Assembly (NCBI RefSeq): GCF_900099705.1
Contig: NZ_LT629695.1
Location: 3,336,079-3,400,078, forward strand
Length of the DNA stretch: 64,000 nt
Direction of reading: 5' to 3'
DNA from: Agrococcus jejuensis
GTDB lineage: Bacteria; Actinomycetota; Actinomycetes; Actinomycetales; Microbacteriaceae
Shown: piece after piece, positions 1 to 8,495 of the stretch
Position numbering within the stretch: position 1 is the first letter of the stretch
How the letters are laid out: each line of letters starts with the position of its first letter
Position numbers and translations under genes: made by a program
Notes under the pieces: model-generated
Told to the model about the DNA's origin: nothing
The model's input: only the letters and a program-made list of their open reading frames with translations
Database searches by the model: none

Positions 1-362
1 ACGTAGCGGCGCTCGCCCTTGTGCAGGCCGGGCAGCAGGAACGCGAGCAGGTGGTACAGCCACACGGGGCTCGACGCGATGAGCCCGACGAGCAGGCCGA
101 TGCGCATCTTGATGTCGAACGCCTGCGTGACGTAGGTGATGTTCAGCTCGACGAGCCTGCCCTGCTCCTGCAGGGTCGTGAGCGGTGCCGACAGCAGTTC
201 GAGCACGAAGTCGGACACGAAGAAGCCGCCGATGCCGAGCACCGCGATCGCGGCGAACGAGATGACGAAGCGCCTGCGCAGCTCGCGCAGATGCTCGATG
301 AGCCGCATGCGCCCCTCGGGGTTCGCTCCCCCGCGCTTCGCGGCTCCGGCCGTGACGGCCAT
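1..362 (-). CDS. tatC: TatC, Sec-independent translocase subunit (C-terminus cut by window edge)
   Basis: TatC is the multi-spanning membrane receptor of the twin-arginine pathway, which exports folded proteins with RR signal peptides. About 120 N-terminal residues are visible. They carry the family hallmark HLRELRRRF near residue 24, a first membrane helix (FVISFAAIAVLGIGGFF), and the ITYVTQAFDIKMRI and SSPVWLYHLL...LPGLHKGERR blocks that precede and follow the second helix. The ATG is 3 nt past the tatA stop, so the two genes are co-transcribed in the order tatA-tatC. The 3' part lies outside the window. Identification is secure. Confidence 0.95.
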   Translation of the reverse strand, partial: MAVTAGAAKRGGANPEGRMRLIEHLRELRRRFVISFAAIAVLGIGGFFVSDFVLELLSAPLTTLQEQGRLVELNITYVTQAFDIKMRIGLLVGLIASSPVWLYHLLAFLLPGLHKGERRY

Positions 363-365
363 GCG

Positions 366-569
366 CTACTTCGAGTCGCGCGTGTCGCTCGACGTCGTCG
401 TCTCGTCGTCGGCAGCGGGTGCGTCCTTCTTCACCTCGCGCTTGAAGACGTTGATCGACTCACCGATGCCCTTCGCGAGCTGCGGCAGTCGCGTGGCGCC
501 GAAGATCAGCAGCACGATGATGAGGATGACCCACCAGTGGGAGGCCAGGTTCCCGGCGAATCCGCCCAT
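366..569 (-). CDS. tatA: TatA, twin-arginine translocase pore subunit
   Basis: This 67-residue protein has the TatA/E plan: a short periplasmic N-terminus, one membrane helix (residues about 12-25, HWWVILIIVLLIFG), a hinge, the amphipathic helix ATRLPQLAKGIGESINVFKREV, and an acidic/Thr-rich tail. TatA oligomers form the conduit for folded substrates brought by TatC. The ATG follows a GAGAGGAA ribosome site. The gene lies 86 nt after pafC and immediately before tatC, the order also seen in mycobacteria (pafB-pafC-tatA-tatC). Confidence 0.95.
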   Translation of the reverse strand: MGGFAGNLASHWWVILIIVLLIFGATRLPQLAKGIGESINVFKREVKKDAPAADDETTTSSDTRDSK

Positions 570-655
570 GATCGATTCCTCTCGATGTCGTGTCCAGGCT
601 ACCGCGCGTGCGCCCACCTGGGGTTCGCTGCGGCGCGTCCGCCGGATGTGTGTCG

Positions 656-1603
656 CTATGCGTCGACGACGCCCTCGCCGGCCAGCAGCGCAGCCTCGGC
701 GAACCGTCGCATCGCCGCACGCGCCGAGGCCGGGCGCAGCACGACGGCATCGCCGCCGAGCGACGCGACCTGCCGCAGCACCGCATCCGCGTTCCACACC
801 CGGATGTCGACGATCTCGTGGTCGCCGTCGACGCGCGAGGGGCCGTCGGCGTAGTCGGCCAGCAGCGCGGCCGCGGCGGGCGTCGCGCGCACGACGATCG
901 TCTCGTCGGCGTCGATCCGCTCGCGCGTCGCGGCGAGGGCGGCGTCGGGGAACGTGACGTCGGCGTGCGCGACGGCCTCGGTGCGGTCGAGGCGGAAGCG
1001 ACGCTCGGCGGCGCGGTCGAGGTCGTAGCCCACGACGTACGCCTGCCCGTCGCGCAGCTCGAGCGCCGTCGGCGCGATCGTGCGGCGCTCGGTGGCGGCG
1101 CCGGGCTTGCGGTAGTCGAGGTGCACGACGATGCGGTGCTCGATCGCATCGCGCACGGCGCGCGCCGACGAGTCGGCCACGGGTGCGTCGACGCCGAGCG
1201 TCGCGGCAGCCGGCACCGCTGCACGACCGAGACGCGCGGCGAGGGCTGCCACGGCCTCGTCGTCGACGCCCTGCACGCCGGCGATGAGGCGCAGGCCGGC
1301 GATGATCGCGCCCATCTCGCGCGGCGCGAGGCGGATGGCGTCGCCGTCGAGCGTCGGACGATAGCCGAGCTCGATCGTGTCGTGGTCCTCGAACGCGTCC
1401 ACGTTGAGGTCGAACCGGTCGAAGTCGCCGAAGCCGTCGGGCACGCCCGACATGAAGATGAGGCGCACGGCGTCGCGGATGCTCGCCTGCGGCACGTCGA
1501 AGTGGTCCGCCGCCTGCGCCACCGTCACGCTGCCCTCTGCCGAGAGGTACGGGATGAGCGCGACGAGCAGCGCGATCGACTGGCGCTGACCCTTGCCGGC
1601 CAT
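656..1603 (-). CDS. pafC: PafC, WYL-domain transcriptional regulator
   Basis: This is a 315-residue helix-turn-helix/WYL protein. The N-terminus (KGQRQSIALLVALIPYLSAEGSVTVAQAADHFDVPQASIRDAV) is the winged-helix part. The middle (VVHLDYRKPGAATERRTIAPTAL...AYVVGYDLDRAAERRFRLDRTEAV) is the WYL Sm-fold module. In mycobacteria the PafB-PafC heterodimer activates LexA-independent DNA-damage genes, and the WYL domains are thought to sense a single-stranded nucleic-acid ligand. The start ATG overlaps the pafB stop by 1 nt (TGATG), which suggests coupled translation of the partners. The proteasome genes that usually neighbour paf genes are absent here. Confidence 0.88.
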   Translation of the reverse strand: MAGKGQRQSIALLVALIPYLSAEGSVTVAQAADHFDVPQASIRDAVRLIFMSGVPDGFGDFDRFDLNVDAFEDHDTIELGYRPTLDGDAIRLAPREMGAIIAGLRLIAGVQGVDDEAVAALAARLGRAAVPAAATLGVDAPVADSSARAVRDAIEHRIVVHLDYRKPGAATERRTIAPTALELRDGQAYVVGYDLDRAAERRFRLDRTEAVAHADVTFPDAALAATRERIDADETIVVRATPAAAALLADYADGPSRVDGDHEIVDIRVWNADAVLRQVASLGGDAVVLRPASARAAMRRFAEAALLAGEGVVDA

Positions 1604-2601
1604 CAGGCGACTCCCTCGCGGTCGGATCCGGCGAGATCGGCGTGCGCGTCGCGGATGCGCTCGAGCCGCTCGCGCACGAGCTCGGCGAGCAGCGGCGGGT
1701 GCAGCACGACGACCTCGGCGCCGTAGCCCGCGAGCTCGTCCGCGAGCAGGTTCGTGTCGGCGTGGTGCAGCGTGAGCTCGTCGCCCTCGACCGTCGTGTC
1801 GCGGCGGCGCGCGAGGCGCACCTCTGCGTCGGAGCCGGGCAGCACCCGCACGCGCGCCGTCGCCGACGCCCAGATGCGCTCGAGGTCCTCGAGCGCGGCG
1901 TCGGCGGCGCCGTCGGGCACCGCGAACGGCTCGCGCGGCCGCGACGCCTGCACGTCGCTCACGATGCGACGCATGAGGAACGTGCGCGTCTCGCCGCGGT
2001 CGACGTCGAAGCCGTGCAGCATCCACCGGCTGCGGAACAGCAGCACGCACCACGGCTGCACCGTGCGGCGCATGGCCTCCCGCTCCCCCGGCTTCAGGTA
2101 GGCGAACTGCACGACGGCGCCGCGCTCGGTCGCGCGCTTGAGCGCCTGGAAGGCGCGGTCGACGGCCGACTGCGTCGGCGACACCGCATGCGCGAGGCCT
2201 GCGCGGTACTGCGGATGCGCGCGCAGCTTCGTCGTCGCGAGCTGCGACTCCTCCGTGAGCCCACCGTCGCGCCACACGCGCAGCGCGAGGTCGATGAGGG
2301 TGCGCTCCGACTCCGAGAACGCGAGGTCCTCCGGCGTGCCCACGACGGCGTCGAGCAGCCGGTACCGCGACTCCTGGTTGTTGTCGTGCTCGGCGGGCGG
2401 CGTGAAGACGTCGATGACGAAGCCCTGCTCGCGCAGGTCGTCCTTGTCGCGCTCGAACTGCCGCTCGAGCGCCGCGTCGATCGGGCGCCCCTGGTAGCCG
2501 GCGACGCGCTCGAAGAGCTCGCGCTTCGTGGCACCGTGCGCAGCGTGCAGGAGCGCGAGCGTCAGCGAGAACTGGCGCTCCGACACGCTGACGTCGCTCA
2601 C
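1603..2601 (-). CDS. pafB: PafB, WYL-domain transcriptional regulator
   Basis: This 332-residue paralogue and presumed partner of PafC starts with a winged helix (SERQFSLTLALLHAAHGATKRELFERVAGY), followed by a WYL domain (VVQFAYLKPGEREAMRRTVQPWCVLLFRSRWMLHGFDVDRGETRTFLMRRI) and a C-terminal WCX-type extension. I chose the GTG start because it overlaps the preceding FKBP stop as GTGA and the protein then begins at the HTH. The frame stays open much further upstream only because of GC bias. It acts as a DNA-binding regulator in the cytoplasm. Confidence 0.88.
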   Translation of the reverse strand: MSDVSVSERQFSLTLALLHAAHGATKRELFERVAGYQGRPIDAALERQFERDKDDLREQGFVIDVFTPPAEHDNNQESRYRLLDAVVGTPEDLAFSESERTLIDLALRVWRDGGLTEESQLATTKLRAHPQYRAGLAHAVSPTQSAVDRAFQALKRATERGAVVQFAYLKPGEREAMRRTVQPWCVLLFRSRWMLHGFDVDRGETRTFLMRRIVSDVQASRPREPFAVPDGAADAALEDLERIWASATARVRVLPGSDAEVRLARRRDTTVEGDELTLHHADTNLLADELAGYGAEVVVLHPPLLAELVRERLERIRDAHADLAGSDREGVA

Positions 2602-3575
2602 GGCGCCTCGGCGTCCAGGATGTCGATGACGAACACGAGCGTGCGGCCGTCGCCGTAGCCGAGGTCCGGCGGCACGACCGCGACGACCTGGCTGCCGACC
2701 TTCTGGCCGATGACGGCCTGCTGGAAGCCCGGGATGAGGCCCGAGAGCTCGAAGGTCGCGGGCGCGGAGCCCCACGTCGTCTCGGTCACGGTCGTCGCAT
2801 CCCACTCGAGGAGCGTGTACTGCACGACGACGGTGTCGGTCTCCCCGACGACGCGGCCGCTGCCGCCGATCGTCGTGCCCACCGTGAGCTCCGTCGGCGC
2901 CGCGGCGCCCGAGAACGTCACGCCGGGCGTGCCGTCGGTCGCGAGCGCGATGGCGGGGATGCCGCCGACCGCGGGCTGCGGGAAGCCCTCGGCGCGGCCG
3001 GGGAACGCATCCTGCACGTCGAGCAGCAGCACGGCGGTCGACTCGGGGTCGACGCCTGCCTGGGCGACCGAGTCGCCGAAGAGGTCGAGGTAGGGCGCGA
3101 CGAGCGCGACGGTCGAGCCGGCCGTGGCGCACTCGAGGCCCTGCGACAGCACGGTCTCGCCGCCGGTGCGCAGCGTGAGCTGCTGCGAGGCGGGCTGGAT
3201 CTCGTCGCCCGACTCGGCGGCGAGCGCGCGCAGCAGCGTCGAGTCGGTCGACTCGAGCACCTCGCCCGTCGTGCCGTCGTAGAGCGTGTAGTCGGCGATC
3301 ACGACGTCGCCGGCCTGCGCCGGGTCGTCGCCCGCGTTCGTGATGCTCGCCTCGGGGCCGTCGATCGCGAGCGGCGTCTGGAACGGCACGTCGGTCGGCG
3401 TGGCATCGATGCCGGTCGTGGCGCGCACCGTGTTCGAGGCGCCACCGGGCTGGATCGAGGGGGTGCAGCCCGCGACGGACTGCTCCGACGGCACGACGTG
3501 GCATGCCGTGAGGGCGGTGCCGACGATCAGGAGGGCTGCAGCCGCCGTGATGGGGCGGCGGAGGGACTTGGTCAC
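2598..3575 (-). CDS. FKBP-type peptidyl-prolyl isomerase, lipoprotein with tandem FKBP modules
   Basis: This 325-residue exported lipoprotein has a signal peptide MTKSLRRPITAAAALLIVGT followed by lipobox ALTAC with the acylated Cys at 25. Two FKBP-like modules follow. The first (about residues 80-160) is divergent. The second (about 235-322) keeps the canonical VVVQYTL, IPGFQQAVIGQKVGSQVVAVVPP, LGYGDGRTLVFVIDIL pattern, so it is the likely active prolyl isomerase. It should act on proteins outside the membrane. The GTG start overlaps the methyltransferase stop (GTGA) and its own stop overlaps pafB, so it sits inside one tightly coupled operon. Confidence 0.88.
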   Translation of the reverse strand: MTKSLRRPITAAAALLIVGTALTACHVVPSEQSVAGCTPSIQPGGASNTVRATTGIDATPTDVPFQTPLAIDGPEASITNAGDDPAQAGDVVIADYTLYDGTTGEVLESTDSTLLRALAAESGDEIQPASQQLTLRTGGETVLSQGLECATAGSTVALVAPYLDLFGDSVAQAGVDPESTAVLLLDVQDAFPGRAEGFPQPAVGGIPAIALATDGTPGVTFSGAAAPTELTVGTTIGGSGRVVGETDTVVVQYTLLEWDATTVTETTWGSAPATFELSGLIPGFQQAVIGQKVGSQVVAVVPPDLGYGDGRTLVFVIDILDAEAP

Positions 3576-4576
3576 GCGTCTTCCTCAGGTCGGGAGTCGG
3601 AGTCGATCGTACCGGCGGCGAGGCGGTCGGCCTGCCGCTGGGCGTCGCGCACGACGCGACGCAGGCGCTTGTCGCTCTTCTCGCGGTCGCCGACGGCGCC
3701 GGGCGTCCAGGCCTCGACGTCGGCGTCGGTGTAGGAGGCCTTGTTCGAGCGGCGCTTGAACGACGGGATCTCGAGGTCGTCGGCGACGCGGCGAGCCGTC
3801 ATGAGGAAGCCCGTGTGGGCGACCATGCGGTGGTCGGGGCGCACGGCGAGGCCGTCGACGTGCCACGAGCGGATGAGCGTCTCCTGCGACTGCGGCTCGG
3901 CGAACCGGCCGTCGTCGCGCACGGCCTCGACCGTGCGCGAGAGCTGCGTCACCGTGGCGACGTAGGCGAGGAGGATGCCGCCGGGCTGCAGCGCCGTGGC
4001 AGCCGCATCCACGCACTCCCAGGGCGCGAGCATGTCGAGCACGACGCGGTCGGCCGTCTGGTCGGGCACGTGGTCGCCGAGCGTCTCGGCGAGGTCGCCG
4101 ACGGCGGTGCGCCAGTTGGCGGGGCGCTCGCCGAACCATCCGGCCACGTTCGCCTCGGCGATGTCGAGGAACTCCTGGCGGCGCTCGAACGAGACGAGCT
4201 CGCCCTGGCCGGCGAGGGCGCGCAGCAGCCACAGCGACAGGGCGCCCGAGCCGACGCCGGCCTCGACGACCGTGAGGCCCGGCTGGATGTCGGCGTACGT
4301 GAGGATGTGGCCGGCGTCCTTGGGGTAGACGATCGCGGCGCCGCGCGGCATCGACATGACGTAGTCGTGCAGCAGCGGCCGCACCGCGAGGTACGCGTGC
4401 TCGCCGACGTGCACGATCGAGCCGTCGGGCTGGCCGACGATCTCCTCGTGCGGCAGGGCGCCGTGCTGCGTGTGGAACGTCGAGCCCTCGGTGAGCACGA
4501 TCGTGTGGAGGCGCTGCTTCGGGCCCGTGAGCTGCACGGGGTCGCCGAGGCGCAGCGGGCCGGTGCGCGGCGTCAT
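3572..4576 (-). CDS. trmI: tRNA (adenine-58-N1)-methyltransferase TrmI family
   Basis: This 334-residue class I SAM-dependent methyltransferase has a small N-terminal beta domain (GDPVQLTGPKQRLHTIVL...FHTQHGALPHEEIVGQ) followed by the Rossmann fold, with SAM motif VVEAGVGSGALS at residues 103-114. RVVLDMLAPWECVDAAATAL supplies the downstream catalytic loop. The family makes m1A58 in the T-loop of tRNA. The gene overlaps the HAD gene upstream and the FKBP gene downstream by 4 nt each. In mycobacteria the homologue sits just upstream of the Pup-proteasome genes; here those genes are not present. Confidence 0.9.
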   Translation of the reverse strand: MTPRTGPLRLGDPVQLTGPKQRLHTIVLTEGSTFHTQHGALPHEEIVGQPDGSIVHVGEHAYLAVRPLLHDYVMSMPRGAAIVYPKDAGHILTYADIQPGLTVVEAGVGSGALSLWLLRALAGQGELVSFERRQEFLDIAEANVAGWFGERPANWRTAVGDLAETLGDHVPDQTADRVVLDMLAPWECVDAAATALQPGGILLAYVATVTQLSRTVEAVRDDGRFAEPQSQETLIRSWHVDGLAVRPDHRMVAHTGFLMTARRVADDLEIPSFKRRSNKASYTDADVEAWTPGAVGDREKSDKRLRRVVRDAQRQADRLAAGTIDSDSRPEEDA

Positions 4577-5241
4577 GCGCGCACCCCCACCAGGCCGCGC
4601 ACGTCGTCGACCGTGCGGTCGACGAGGGTCGGCCACAGCGTGATGCCCGCGACGTCGCCGAGGTCGGCCTCGTGCGGGATGCCGACGGTGACGAGGCCGG
4701 CGTCGCGCGCCGACGTCGAGCCGGGGATGGAGTCCTCGAAGGCCACCGACGACGCGGCGCGAGCGCCGAGCGCCTCGAGCGCCTGCAGGTACGGGTCGGG
4801 GTGCGGCTTGCCGCGCGGCACCTCGTCGCCCGTGACCGAGACCGTGAACGGCTGCACGCCCAGCTGCGCCTCGCTCGACGCGAGCACGAGCTCGACGAGC
4901 GCGCGCGTCGACATCGTCACGAGGGCGAGCGGCACCTGCGCCGCCTTGAGCGACGTCAGCAGCTCGGCGGCTCCTGGACGGAACGGCACGTGCTCGCGCA
5001 GCTGGTCCATGACCTCGCGGTCGAGGCGCGCGACGATGTCGTCGGGCTCCATCGCGACGCCGCGGCCCACCATGTACCTGGCGCCGTCCCACAGGTCGAC
5101 GCCCACGAGGGCGGCTTCGTCGTCGAGGGTCCACTCCACGTCGAACTCGGCCACGAGGCGCCGCTCTGCGACGCGCCAGTAGGACTCGCTGTCGATGAGG
5201 GTGCCGTCGAGATCCCACAGCACGGCATCCAGATCGCTCAC
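4573..5241 (-). CDS. HAD-superfamily phosphatase (beta-phosphoglucomutase/GPH-like)
   Basis: This is a 222-residue HAD hydrolase of subfamily IA with a helical cap. Motif I is WDLDGTLID, with nucleophile D10 and acid D12. Motif II is the VTMST stretch, the Lys is in RGKPHPDPY, and motif IV is FEDSIPG. The DS(I/R)xG form after the acidic pair is typical of phosphoglycolate or sugar-phosphate phosphatases. The physiological substrate cannot be told from sequence. The GTG start lies 6 nt after a TAGGAT box, so the whole HAD-trmI-FKBP-pafBC operon probably begins here as a leaderless message. Confidence 0.85.
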   Translation of the reverse strand: MSDLDAVLWDLDGTLIDSESYWRVAERRLVAEFDVEWTLDDEAALVGVDLWDGARYMVGRGVAMEPDDIVARLDREVMDQLREHVPFRPGAAELLTSLKAAQVPLALVTMSTRALVELVLASSEAQLGVQPFTVSVTGDEVPRGKPHPDPYLQALEALGARAASSVAFEDSIPGSTSARDAGLVTVGIPHEADLGDVAGITLWPTLVDRTVDDVRGLVGVRA

Positions 5242-5247
5242 CGCACC

Positions 5248-5253
5248 ATCCTA
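5248..5253 (-). promoter_or_regulatory. -10 box (TAGGAT) for the HAD-trmI-FKBP-pafBC operon
   Basis: Read on the minus strand, TAGGAT is followed by six bases and then the GTG start at 5241. Transcription starting 6-7 nt after the box would begin on the start codon, which predicts a leaderless mRNA. No convincing -35 hexamer was seen. Confidence 0.55.
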
Positions 5254-5332
5254 CGTTCCGCGAGCACGTGCGAACGCCCGGCCACCCAGGTGCGCGGGCG
5301 TAGGGTGGACGCCTGATGAGGGGACGCAGGAC

Positions 5333-6271
5333 GTGACCACGGGACCGATCGTCGGACGCATCATGCTCGTGGCGTTCGAGGGCTGGAACGACGCGGGCGA
5401 GGCGGCATCGACGGCCGTGCGCCGCGTGATCGAGGCGTGCGAGCTCGAGCCGTTCGACGAGATCGAGCCCGACGAGTACCTCGACTTCACGTTCGCACGC
5501 CCCGTGCTGCGCAGGCTCGAGGATGGCTCGCGCGCCCTGTCGTGGCCCGCGACGATCGCATACGCCCCGACGCGATCGAGCGAGCGCGAGGCGATCGTCG
5601 CCGACGCGGGCCTGTCGGTGTCGACGGGCGCCGACGGCGAGCTCTTCGCGCTCCTCGGCGCCGAGCCGAGCCGCAACTGGATGGACTTCGCCGAGCAGGC
5701 GGTCGACATCGCCAGGCAGTGCGAGGTCGACGCGATCGTCTTCGTCGGCGCCATGCTCGCCGACGTGCCGCACACGCGTCCGACGCCCACGAGCGTCACG
5801 AGCGAGTCGGCGTCGCTGCGCCACCGCCTGGGCGTGCAGCAGAGCGAGTACGAGGGCCCGACGGGCATCATGTCGGTCATCGCGATGGCGGCCGAGCAGG
5901 TCGGCATCCAGACCGCGAGCGTGTGGGCGTCGGTGCCGCACTACGTGCACGCGACGCACGTGCCGAAGGCGACGATCGCCCTGCTCGACCGGCTCACGGA
6001 GCTGCTCGACGTCACGGTGCCGCTCGGCGAGCTGCCGCGTCTCGCCGGCGAGTGGGAGTCGGGCGTCGACGAGCTCGCGGAGCGCGACGACGACATGCGC
6101 GCGTACATCGGGCACCTCGAGCAGCAGCGCGACACCGTCGAGAGCCCCGAGGCGTCGGGCGAGGCGCTCGCGCAGGAGTTCCAGCGGTTCCTCGAGACGC
6201 AGCACCCCGACGACGAGCCCGGCGACGAGGGCGAGGGCGACGATCGCCCCGCTCCCCCGCCGCCCGTCTGA
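5333..6271 (+). CDS. PAC2 family protein
   Basis: This 312-residue protein has the PAC2 fold signature: IMLVAFEGWNDAGEAASTAV near the N-terminus, then ELYLDFTFARPVLR-like strands, IVFVGAMLADVPHTRPTPTSVTS and a YEGPTGIMSVIAMAAEQVGI block. The C-terminus is acidic (DDEPGDEGEGDD). PAC2 proteins are named after eukaryotic proteasome-assembly chaperones, but the bacterial role is unknown. They are widespread in actinobacteria next to the tRNA methyltransferase region. The GTG start is about 27 nt downstream of a TAGGGT box (5301-5306) and is preceded by an AGG-containing stretch. The adjacent kinase gene begins 4 nt after its stop. Confidence 0.85.
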   Translation: MTTGPIVGRIMLVAFEGWNDAGEAASTAVRRVIEACELEPFDEIEPDEYLDFTFARPVLRRLEDGSRALSWPATIAYAPTRSSEREAIVADAGLSVSTGADGELFALLGAEPSRNWMDFAEQAVDIARQCEVDAIVFVGAMLADVPHTRPTPTSVTSESASLRHRLGVQQSEYEGPTGIMSVIAMAAEQVGIQTASVWASVPHYVHATHVPKATIALLDRLTELLDVTVPLGELPRLAGEWESGVDELAERDDDMRAYIGHLEQQRDTVESPEASGEALAQEFQRFLETQHPDDEPGDEGEGDDRPAPPPPV

Positions 6272-6275
6272 GCGC

Positions 6276-7262
6276 GTGACCTCCTACGCCGACCTGCCCG
6301 AGGCCGAGCAGGTCGCGCTGCTGCAGGCGGTCGCGGCGGAGGCGCTGCCCGCGTTCGGGCTCGAGGGCGCCGTCATCACGCCCGTGCTGCACGCCTACAA
6401 CTCCACGTACCGCGTCGACCGCGACGGCGCCTCGTGGGCGCTGCGCATCCTCGTCGGGTCGAAGGCGACGCCGGCGAACATCGCGGCGCAGCAGGCGTGG
6501 CAGCGTGCGCTCGCCTCCGAGGCCAACGTCGTCGTGCCCGTGCCGCTGCCGACGCTCGACGGTGCGTGGTGGACGGGCGTGGCGAGCGACGGCTTCGGTC
6601 GCACGGCGATCGTCACGGTCGCGGGATGGCTCGACGGCACGGCGATCGACGACGCGCTCGACGTGCCGACGGCGAGGCTGCTCGGCGCGGCGATGGCACG
6701 GATGCACGTGCACGCAGCCGACTGGGCGGTGCCGGTCGGGGCGTCGCTGCCCGTCTTCGACGACGTGCTCTTCGGCGACCACGACGCGCTCGCCGACGTC
6801 GACGACCTCGACGCGCCGTCACGAGTCGTGCTCGACGAGGCGCGGGCCAGGTCGCAGGCCCTGCTCACGCGACTGCACGGGCTCGGCGGCGTGCGTCCGC
6901 TGCACGCCGACCTGCATTCGGGCAACCTGCTGCGGTCCGCCGACGGCCTGCAGCTGCTCGACTTCGACGACGCCGGCCTCGGCGTGCCCGCGCTCGACCT
7001 CGCCATCGCACGCATCTCCGCCGACGAGCCCCAGATCCACGCGGCGCTCGCCGACGGCTACGCATCCGTCGCTCCCCTGCCCGACGCATCCGAGCCCGAC
7101 CTGCACGCCCTCGCCGCCGGCCGGCAGCTGCTGCTCGCCAACGACCTGCTGTCGTCGACGACGGCCTCGCTGCGCGCCGACGCCCGCACCTACGTCGACA
7201 CGGCCGTGCGTCGGCTCGCCGCCTGGCTCGACGCCGGCACGTTCACGCGACGAGTCGACTGA
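6276..7262 (+). CDS. APH-fold phosphotransferase (aminoglycoside/choline kinase superfamily)
   Basis: This 328-residue protein kinase-like small-molecule kinase has a catalytic loop HADLHSGN (residues 210-217) and a metal-binding Asp in LLDFDDAG (D229), the usual APH family motifs. The N-lobe runs from YNSTYRV to WALRILVGS. The substrate is unknown; such genes occur widely in actinobacteria and need not confer drug resistance. The GTG start is 4 nt past the PAC2 stop, so the pair forms a two-gene operon. Its 3' end converges on mshC with 18 nt between them and no obvious hairpin. Confidence 0.85.
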   Translation: MTSYADLPEAEQVALLQAVAAEALPAFGLEGAVITPVLHAYNSTYRVDRDGASWALRILVGSKATPANIAAQQAWQRALASEANVVVPVPLPTLDGAWWTGVASDGFGRTAIVTVAGWLDGTAIDDALDVPTARLLGAAMARMHVHAADWAVPVGASLPVFDDVLFGDHDALADVDDLDAPSRVVLDEARARSQALLTRLHGLGGVRPLHADLHSGNLLRSADGLQLLDFDDAGLGVPALDLAIARISADEPQIHAALADGYASVAPLPDASEPDLHALAAGRQLLLANDLLSSTTASLRADARTYVDTAVRRLAAWLDAGTFTRRVD

Positions 7263-7280
7263 CCGACGCGACCAGCTGCC

Positions 7281-8495
7281 TCAGCGCAGCCGCACGCCCA
7301 GCAGCGCGTCGATCGCGTCGATCGACACGTCGTCGGCCGGTGCGCGCCCGACGAACGCGTCGACCGCCTGCAGCGCCGCGGGGGTGTCGAGGTCGTGGTG
7401 CAGCGTGTACCGCAGCCACTCGAGCACCGAGTCCTCGTGCGAGGGGTCGTCGGGCAGCACCTGCGCCCACGCCGTCCAGCGGTCGAGGCGCTCGTTCGCG
7501 ACGGCGAGGTCGTCGTCGGTCCACTCCCAGTCGCTGCGCCAGTGGTGCGCGAGCAGCGCGAGGCGGATGGCTGCGGGGCGCACGCCGGCGTCGAGCAGCA
7601 CCCGCACCTTCACGAGGTTGCCGAGCGACTTCGACATCTTCTCGCCCTGATAGGCGACGAGCCCCGCGTTCGCACGCGCGACGCTGAAGAGCGACGCGCC
7701 GAGCGCGAGCGCGTGGTGCGCCTGCATCTCCTGGTGCGGGAAGCGCAGGTCGATGCCGCCGGCCGCGACCGTGAACGGCGCGCCGAGCTCAGCCATCGCG
7801 ATGACGGTGCACTCGACGTGCCAGCCGGGGCGTCCGCGACCCACGGGCGACTCCCACGCGGGCTCGCCTGGGCGCTCGGCGCGCCACAGCAGCGGGTCGA
7901 GCGGGTCGCGCTTGCCGGCACGATCGGGGTCGCCGCCGTGCTCGCGAGCGAGGTGCAGCATCGTCGCGCGGTCGGTGCGGCTGCCGAAGCCCAGCGGGTA
8001 TGCGCGCTCGCGCGTCGTGTCGAAGTAGACGTCGGCGTCGACGAGGTACGCGTCGCCGGAGTCGAGCATGGCGGCGACGGCGGCCGCGATCGCGTCGATC
8101 CGCTCGGTCACGGCGATCCACGAGTCGGGCGGCAGGATGCGCAGCGCCGCCATGTCGGCGCGGAACACCTCCTGCTCGCGCTCGGCGAGCGCGCGCCAGT
8201 CCACGCCGTCGCGCGTCGCGCGCTCGAGCAGCGGGTCGTCGACGTCGGTCGAGTTCATGGCCGTGCGCACGTCGAGGCCCGCGTCGAGCCACACGCGCGT
8301 GAGCGTGTCGCTCGCGAGGTACGTCGCGGCGTGGCCGATGTGCGTCGCGTCGTACGGCGTGATGCCGCAGGTGTACAGCGACGCGTCGCCGTCGGTCGGC
8401 ACGACGAGCGGTGCGTCGGTCTTCGCATCGTGCAGCGCCGGATGCGGGCCCGTGCCTGGCAGCCGAGGCGTGGCTGCGCGCTCCCACGTCCTCAT
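7281..8495 (-). CDS. mshC: MshC, cysteine:GlcN-Ins ligase of mycothiol synthesis
   Basis: This 404-residue cysteinyl-tRNA-synthetase-like ligase joins cysteine to 1D-myo-inosityl 2-amino-2-deoxy-glucopyranoside using ATP. The nucleotide-binding HIGH-like motif is in CGITPYDATHIGHA (THIGHA at 51-56), whose Cys43 is the expected zinc ligand. GWHVECTVIA and FPHQE hold other zinc/active-site residues, and KMSKSLGN is the second signature. The length and GITPYDATHIGHA separate it from CysS. Mycothiol is the actinobacterial thiol buffer. The ATG overlaps the uppP stop by 4 nt, so it is the last gene of M20-uppP-mshC. Confidence 0.95.
   Translation of the reverse strand: MRTWERAATPRLPGTGPHPALHDAKTDAPLVVPTDGDASLYTCGITPYDATHIGHAATYLASDTLTRVWLDAGLDVRTAMNSTDVDDPLLERATRDGVDWRALAEREQEVFRADMAALRILPPDSWIAVTERIDAIAAAVAAMLDSGDAYLVDADVYFDTTRERAYPLGFGSRTDRATMLHLAREHGGDPDRAGKRDPLDPLLWRAERPGEPAWESPVGRGRPGWHVECTVIAMAELGAPFTVAAGGIDLRFPHQEMQAHHALALGASLFSVARANAGLVAYQGEKMSKSLGNLVKVRVLLDAGVRPAAIRLALLAHHWRSDWEWTDDDLAVANERLDRWTAWAQVLPDDPSHEDSVLEWLRYTLHHDLDTPAALQAVDAFVGRAPADDVSIDAIDALLGVRLR

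Noticed and set aside
6276..7262. Aminoglycoside resistance gene
   Set aside because: The protein has the APH fold, but nothing links it to drug modification. It forms a conserved-looking pair with a PAC2 gene and has host-like composition.
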